A stretch of DNA of 55,930 nt from a candidate division WOR-3 bacterium (lineage in GTDB: Bacteria > Hydrothermota > Tepidihabitantia > SM23-42 > JAOAFX01), in assembly GCA_039802205.1 (NCBI GenBank), contig JBDRWD010000002.1, positions 56,016 to 111,945 of the forward strand, written 5' to 3'. The position numbers were made by a program, and so were the translations under genes. Within the stretch, counting starts at the first letter, position 1. Each line of letters opens with the position of its first letter. The notes beneath the pieces were generated by a model, which had not been told where the DNA came from, did not search any database, and saw nothing but the letters and a program-made list of their open reading frames with translations. Below are positions 51,805-55,930 of this stretch, one piece after another.

Positions 51805-52530
51805 TCATAATGACGCCTTATTCTCCTTTATTATCCGGCAATCTCCAGCCAGAACCTTCTCAATTCTTCCTTCTGAAAGTGACAGAACCAAAGCGCCATT
51901 ACCCGCAATATCGATTACCTTTCCGGATATTGTTCCCGCGGGAGTCTCAATTATCACTTTTTTTCCGAACATAATTGTATAGTGTCGCCATTTTTGGATA
52001 ATTTCGCCAGTCTCTCCCTTTTGTAACAGTTGATACAACTTTTCTATCTCCCGAAAAAGATCGTTAACCACCATCATCTTATCAAGTTTCTTCCGTGTCT
52101 CAAGGAATATTGAACTGGCAGTATTTTGCAACTCCTCGGGAAATTCAGCGATATTCAAATTTATCCCCAAACCCATGATTATTGCGAGATCTACCATCTC
52201 CACGAGGATTCCAGCAACTTTTTTATCGTTCAAGAGCAAATCGTTAGGCCATTTTATACCGAGGAGGATATCGTAGTTATTGTAAAATGTCTCACATATT
52301 GCCACACTGGCAAGAATAGGAATCATAAGTGGTTTATCCGTGAACAGGATGATTGACATATAAATCCCACCTTCTGGAGAATACCATGTGCGTTCGAGTC
52401 TACCTTTACCAGCAGTCTGCGTATCCGCAAGAATGACCGTGCCGTCTTTCGCTTCACCGATGATTTTTTTGGCGAATTCGTTGGTGGAATCTATCTCATC
52501 AAAGTAGTAAAGTTTAGAACCGATACTCAC
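51805..52530 (-). CDS. birA: Biotin-[acetyl-CoA-carboxylase] ligase BirA, monofunctional
   Basis: This enzyme couples biotin to carrier proteins. DEIDSTNEFAK, the biotin/ATP motif ADTQTAGKGRLERTW, IKWPNDLLLNDKKVAGILVE and the C-terminal SH3-like domain (GKVIDIAGNGALVL) are present. The N-terminal DNA-binding domain of E. coli BirA is absent, so it does not act as a biotin repressor by itself. The start is GTG 52530 with no visible ribosome site. A TAAAAT lies only 3 nt before it, too close to be a confident -10 box. Confidence 0.93.
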   Translation of the reverse strand: MSIGSKLYYFDEIDSTNEFAKKIIGEAKDGTVILADTQTAGKGRLERTWYSPEGGIYMSIILFTDKPLMIPILASVAICETFYNNYDILLGIKWPNDLLLNDKKVAGILVEMVDLAIIMGLGINLNIAEFPEELQNTASSIFLETRKKLDKMMVVNDLFREIEKLYQLLQKGETGEIIQKWRHYTIMFGKKVIIETPAGTISGKVIDIAGNGALVLSLSEGRIEKVLAGDCRIIKENKASL

Positions 52531-52567
52531 AAAATTTTAGTGGTGAGGGGTTAAACCAAAATCACAA

Positions 52568-53815
52568 TCAATCTGTTTTCTTAAAGATCATCACGACCAC
52601 CGTCTTATCATTCCCGCCCATGCTCGAAAGCATTCCGAAAGGTCGCCGTGTATCGATCGTAACCTGACAGTCACCCGCCTTACCCAAAAGCTGATGGACT
52701 ATATCCACTGCCTGACGCACACCAGTCGCTCCGGTAGGATGACCATAGCCGATAAGTCCGCCAGTCGTATTGGTGGGAATGATACCATTAGCTCGCGTTT
52801 TTCCTTCCCGGACAAAATCTGCACCTTCACCATATCCGGCAAATCCTGCGGCTTCGATCGCCATGATGCCGGCAATGGTAAAACAATCATGAACTTCCAA
52901 TACACTCAAATCTGCAGGCTTTATCCCGGCACGTTCATAAGCCCTTTGTGCTGCAATCTCACAGGTCGTCAATTTGGTCAAATCCGGGGGCGGAGTCGTG
53001 ATGTTATCCTGAACCTGGGCAAAAGCCACAACTTCTACCGCGTCCTTTTTTTCCACTCCAATCTTTTTTAACCCTTCCTCAGAGGCAAAAATCAAAGCAC
53101 TAGCACCATCAGAAACCTTGGAGCAGTCATAGACATTCAGGTATTCACAGAAAGTTTTCGGATCAGGCTTAGCCATGGCGGTGTTGAATAAATCCGGATT
53201 GGTATTATGATATTCCTGGGCTTTGGGATTCTTACGCGCATTCTCAATCGCATTCACATACCATTGGGCCATCGCTTCCCTTGTCTTCTGTTCACCAAAT
53301 TTTTTCATATACGCACCTGCACGTTCAGAAAATTTATCGGGAAAGAAATAAGCATGACCATCCTTTCTTTCTCCCGCATACCAGCCAGCTGCAGCCAGAT
53401 AGTCCGCACCATAGAGGGCTTTAACCGTGTTCTGCACCTCAACCCCAATGCACAATACTACATCGGCTAAATCCGAGAGAATAGTCTTAACTGCAGTGAC
53501 GAGTGCCAGTCCACCCGAATCACAGGCGCCCTCTACTCGAATACAGGGCTTATACTGAAATGTCGGATGGACATAGGGGAAGAATCCACCCAAATTTCCC
53601 TGCCGGCAAAAACGGGCAGCAATAAAATTGCCGATGACTCCTTCGTCGATGTGCTCAGGATGTCTGATCTGTTCAATAGCACCTAACCCCGCCTCTTTGA
53701 TATAATGCTCAATTCCGGGACGGGGTTTCTTGGGATGGAACTCTTTCCGTCCGGATCCCAGTGCGACCGTATTATAACCGGCACAGGCATAGATCTTTTT
53801 TCTTAAAAAAGCCAT
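52568..53815 (-). CDS. Thiolase (SCP-x-like acetyl-CoA acyltransferase)
   Basis: This is a 415-residue thiolase-fold protein. The nucleophilic cysteine lies in VEGACDSGGLAL. Catalytic His regions are EVHDCF and GYGHPTGATGVRQ. The HDCF pattern and C-terminal layout place it among SCP-x-type thiolases, which act on diverse acyl-CoAs rather than the classical FadA/AtoB type. Together with the upstream 3-hydroxyacyl-CoA dehydrogenase it suggests a beta-oxidation-like or chain-extension route. AAAGGAG precedes ATG 53815. A strong terminator separates the two genes. Confidence 0.88.
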   Translation of the reverse strand: MAFLRKKIYACAGYNTVALGSGRKEFHPKKPRPGIEHYIKEAGLGAIEQIRHPEHIDEGVIGNFIAARFCRQGNLGGFFPYVHPTFQYKPCIRVEGACDSGGLALVTAVKTILSDLADVVLCIGVEVQNTVKALYGADYLAAAGWYAGERKDGHAYFFPDKFSERAGAYMKKFGEQKTREAMAQWYVNAIENARKNPKAQEYHNTNPDLFNTAMAKPDPKTFCEYLNVYDCSKVSDGASALIFASEEGLKKIGVEKKDAVEVVAFAQVQDNITTPPPDLTKLTTCEIAAQRAYERAGIKPADLSVLEVHDCFTIAGIMAIEAAGFAGYGEGADFVREGKTRANGIIPTNTTGGLIGYGHPTGATGVRQAVDIVHQLLGKAGDCQVTIDTRRPFGMLSSMGGNDKTVVVMIFKKTD

Positions 53816-53839
53816 AGCAACTCCTTTTCAATAAGTAAC

Positions 53840-53887
53840 AAAAAGGCACCTTCCTGTGGAAATCAATAAAATGAACAGGAGGGTGCT
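53840..53887 (-). terminator. Intrinsic terminator after the 3-hydroxyacyl-CoA dehydrogenase gene
   Basis: A near-perfect 13-bp stem (53887-53875 with 53857-53845, two non-Watson-Crick positions) has a 17-nt loop and is followed on the minus strand by five U (53844-53840). It should end much of the dehydrogenase transcript before the thiolase gene, leaving thiolase expression dependent on read-through or an unrecognised promoter. Confidence 0.8.
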
Positions 53888-53942
53888 TGCTCCAGCTACA
53901 ATACCTTCTTGAACCACTGAGAGTATAAAACGAATGGACATT

Positions 53943-55274
53943 TTATACCAAATCATTTATCGGTCCGTATAACCAGTAAAACCCATTGGTCAGCACCGCA
54001 TTGACATCGGCGGCGGAATTTGCTACATTCTGTTTTACCAGATTCTCGGCAATCTCTTTCGTACGATTTAAATATTTTAAGGCGAGTTCTGCACCCAGGG
54101 TATTCATTTGTTTTAAAGCCGCAAAGTGTTTTCGCAGTTTTTCATCTCTGTTTTTATCCGTGAGTAATGCCTTCCAGGGTGTGAATCCCTCCGGCAGGTC
54201 GCCGAGTGCTTTGTCCAGTTTCTTTCTCCATTCATCGGTAATCATAAAATATTCACCTTTTTTCAAATCGTAAATTCCTACCGGACGATTTTTATCGTAT
54301 TTCAAAAATCCGTCTTTCTGGGAACCATCTGGATACTGACCACCCTTTATGCCCATTTTTATCATCTTATCAATTAACTTATGTCTTAAGGAACCATCGC
54401 GGAGATGGGTGCGCATTACCTTTAGAATGCACTGAAAGACATCAATGCCCACATAATCAATCAACTGGAATATTCCCATTGGCCGCAATAGAAAATCCTG
54501 ACTCACCCGGTTCATTATATAAATTGCTCCGGGTAGCTTATATTTTCCTTTTAACTTCAGAACTTCATCCAAAGCAAAAAGCCCATCACGCATAAAATGA
54601 CCATTGCCAATAAAACCAGAGATATCATTCGCCGGCACCAAGGTCTTGCGGAGGCGTTGCCCCAGTTCTTGTGCGATTGCACTCAGTTCAGAGCGTGTAT
54701 TTCGGGATTTTATGACCTCCACGAGTCTCTGGACAACCGGTGGATTATAAAAATGATAACCGATGAGCCGTCCGTCCAACCCTGCTTTCTCGTCCAGATA
54801 ACCGATCGGAATACTTGAAGTATTGGTCAAAAAGAAAGCCTCTTTTGAAACGAGTTTCTTCAGTTGCTTAAAAGTCTTTATCTTCACCTTCTCATCTTCA
54901 ATAATTGCCTCAAATATCAAATGGCTATTCCGGGCCATATATAAATCGGTGCCAAAATTCAAAAGTTTCATCCCATCATTGACATAAGCCTCCACAATCT
55001 CTGCATTTTCCACGAGGTCGGAACGATCCCTGTAACGTGCACGGAGGGCAACGATAGTCTTTTCCGCAGTCCGCTGAAACTGATCTTTAAGATAATCACG
55101 CAAGCCTTCAAGACCTTTTACACTCACATCAATGAGATTGAGTTGATATATTTTGTCGGGATTTTCTAGTTTTAAGCGCAACATCTCCTGGGAGAGCAAT
55201 GCCGCAATCCCACTACCCATCTTGCCCGCGGCACCGATTACCGCCACATTCTGAAGTCTCTCGTCAAGATTCAT
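53943..55274 (-). CDS. 3-Hydroxyacyl-CoA dehydrogenase family protein
   Basis: The Rossmann NAD-binding site is at the N-terminus (VAVIGAAGKMGSGIA), followed by FEAIIEDEKVK, NTSSIPIGYL and GYHFYNPPVV, all typical of this family. The C-terminal domain runs to residue 443. A long insert (~50-100) before the conserved 'FEAI' region makes it larger than the usual 280-300-residue enzyme; the longer form recalls uncultured-lineage homologues. It oxidises a 3-hydroxyacyl-CoA to the keto form. ATG 55274 has GGGAGG five bases earlier. Its own promoter lies about 100 nt upstream. Confidence 0.88.
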   Translation of the reverse strand: MNLDERLQNVAVIGAAGKMGSGIAALLSQEMLRLKLENPDKIYQLNLIDVSVKGLEGLRDYLKDQFQRTAEKTIVALRARYRDRSDLVENAEIVEAYVNDGMKLLNFGTDLYMARNSHLIFEAIIEDEKVKIKTFKQLKKLVSKEAFFLTNTSSIPIGYLDEKAGLDGRLIGYHFYNPPVVQRLVEVIKSRNTRSELSAIAQELGQRLRKTLVPANDISGFIGNGHFMRDGLFALDEVLKLKGKYKLPGAIYIMNRVSQDFLLRPMGIFQLIDYVGIDVFQCILKVMRTHLRDGSLRHKLIDKMIKMGIKGGQYPDGSQKDGFLKYDKNRPVGIYDLKKGEYFMITDEWRKKLDKALGDLPEGFTPWKALLTDKNRDEKLRKHFAALKQMNTLGAELALKYLNRTKEIAENLVKQNVANSAADVNAVLTNGFYWLYGPINDLV

Positions 55275-55372
55275 CAAAACCTCCCTTTTAAAAATAAAGC
55301 ATATGCTCTCTTAACCGGTTATATCTATCAAGATTTTATGATCCACCCAGAACGAATAATTCCCAACGCACA

Positions 55373-55400
55373 ATTTTAATGAAATTAAGGAAAAAGTCAA
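55373..55400 (-). promoter_or_regulatory. 3-Hydroxyacyl-CoA dehydrogenase promoter
   Basis: On the minus strand TTGACT (55400-55395), 16 bp, and TAAAAT (55378-55373) give a promoter with a leader of about 92 nt. The leader contains palindromes AACCGGTT and GCATATGC, possible operator or structure elements. Confidence 0.6.
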
Positions 55401-55427
55401 GTTGTGGTGTTTTATGGTAAAAGATTT

Positions 55428-55930
55428 TTATCGCAGAATAATGAATTTTTGTATTCTACTCCAACCCTTCCCATTTAGCTGGAGAAAATATACTCCGTCT
55501 GGCAATCTCCGACCCCGGGCATCAGTTCCATCCCAGAAAAATTCGATGGAGAAAGTACCAGAATCATAAATCCATTGACGTCTCAATTCTCCACGGACAT
55601 CATAAACATTAAGACTAATCAAATCCTCAGGAGAGGAAGTTCTGTACTTAATCACACCGTGTTCTGAAAACAGGTTGGGGAAAATACCAAACTCTACCCC
55701 ATCCGGTCCAGCAACAGGTCTGGTCTCGCTCACTCCTACCCCTACCTGTGTGCGGGCAAGCATAGAATAATCACCCCAGCCCCAGGTAGTATTATATCCC
55801 CGCACATAATAATAATATTCACCCACTGGATGATTCGTAAATGTATATGTTGTATCGGTTATGTTATTCGCAATCACAGTAACATTATTGAACAAACAAA
55901 CCGGCCGAATATCATCAACATAAAAACCAC
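55428..55930 (-). CDS. Secreted protein, C-terminal fragment with FlgD/T9SS-like sorting domain
   Basis: The reading frame is open to the window edge, so only the last ~167 codons are present and the 5' part lies outside. An FN3-like module (TDTTYTFTNHPVGEYYYYVRGYN) is followed by a linker (GVGVSETRPVAGPDGVEFGIFPN). A C-terminal ~80-residue domain follows with GVIKYRT, VYDVRGELRR, FFWDGTDARGRRLPDGVYFLQL and IQKFIIL. This is the pattern of FlgD-Ig/type-IX-secretion C-terminal domains found on many secreted proteins in Bacteroidota-related and WOR-3-like lineages. The catalytic part is unknown. Confidence 0.82.
   Translation of the reverse strand, partial: GFYVDDIRPVCLFNNVTVIANNITDTTYTFTNHPVGEYYYYVRGYNTTWGWGDYSMLARTQVGVGVSETRPVAGPDGVEFGIFPNLFSEHGVIKYRTSSPEDLISLNVYDVRGELRRQWIYDSGTFSIEFFWDGTDARGRRLPDGVYFLQLNGKGWSRIQKFIILR

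Noticed and set aside
52531-52560. Leaderless-type promoter for birA
   Set aside because: TAAAAT is only 3 nt from GTG and no -35 box lies 16 bp upstream, so the geometry does not fit.
1-55930. CRISPR arrays, tRNA or rRNA genes, insertion sequences, prophage
   Set aside because: I saw no regularly spaced direct repeats, no tRNA-like T-arm with matching acceptor, no rRNA-like stretch, and no transposase, integrase or phage structural gene.

Overview
This is a gene-dense stretch of a Gram-negative-type (diderm) bacterial chromosome. I see no tRNA, rRNA, CRISPR array, insertion sequence or phage gene. Coding sequence is moderately AT-rich with long runs of close or overlapping genes. Several features point to an uncultured thermophile-like lineage such as candidate phylum WOR-3 (Stahlbacteria) or a neighbour: LapA/LapB and Mla lipid transport (so an outer membrane), bactofilin-like membrane proteins, and a secreted protein with a FlgD/T9SS-like C-terminal domain. 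This placement is inference, not proof.

Layout. 0.2-11.5 kb (+): folP-cdaA, then lapA-lapB-SPOR protein-mutS, then fur-feoAB, then ogt-HDAC-like-nitroreductase. 11.5-16.2 kb (-): tldE/pmbA-like, a UbiA-family prenyl-phosphate phosphoribosyltransferase and clpC. 16.3-26.2 kb (-): a signalling block. It holds a Na/Pi-type transporter overlapped by its own histidine kinase. A second operon follows: a Cache histidine kinase, a response regulator fused to a glycine-cleavage-H-like domain, and a 1023-residue HEAT/P-loop/WD40 protein. 26.2-29.1 kb: a hairpin-rich intergenic region with REP-like repeats, then a pseudo-receiver/PAS/HD-GYP protein. 29.1-31.8 kb (-): an anti-sigma-like protein and two bactofilin-like membrane proteins. 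31.8-34.8 kb (+): mnmG and a site-2 protease, followed by a convergent 52-residue DUF2273-like gene and a GT39-type glycosyltransferase. 36.5-40.6 kb (+): two paralogous secreted subunits, a PapD-like chaperone and a large outer-membrane protein, which together look like a divergent chaperone-usher locus. 40.7 kb: a tiny secreted ORF behind a sigma54-like promoter. 50.8-41.0 kb (-): an eleven-gene operon (rpoZ-coaBC-dnaB-mlaE-mlaF-mlaD-radA-PIN/TRAM-M42-lsrF-like-dehydrogenase). 55.3-50.8 kb (-): 3-hydroxyacyl-CoA dehydrogenase, thiolase, birA, a PCC/DUF296 protein and cobO. The window ends inside a secreted protein gene.

The clearest non-coding signal is a recurrent promoter layout. At eight genes (folP, fur, ogt, the Cache kinase, the Na/Pi transporter, mnmG, the DUF2273 gene and the GT39 gene) a TTGNNN box, exactly 16 bp, and a TANNNT box are followed only 5-7 nt later by the start codon. 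These mRNAs should therefore be leaderless. Genes with ordinary Shine-Dalgarno leaders use the same 16-bp-spaced promoter placed further upstream. The layout also corrects several start codons (fur, mnmG, Na/Pi transporter).

The two best candidates for undescribed systems are the Cache kinase / regulator-H-protein / HEAT-P-loop-WD40 operon and the chaperone-usher-like surface-fibre locus.
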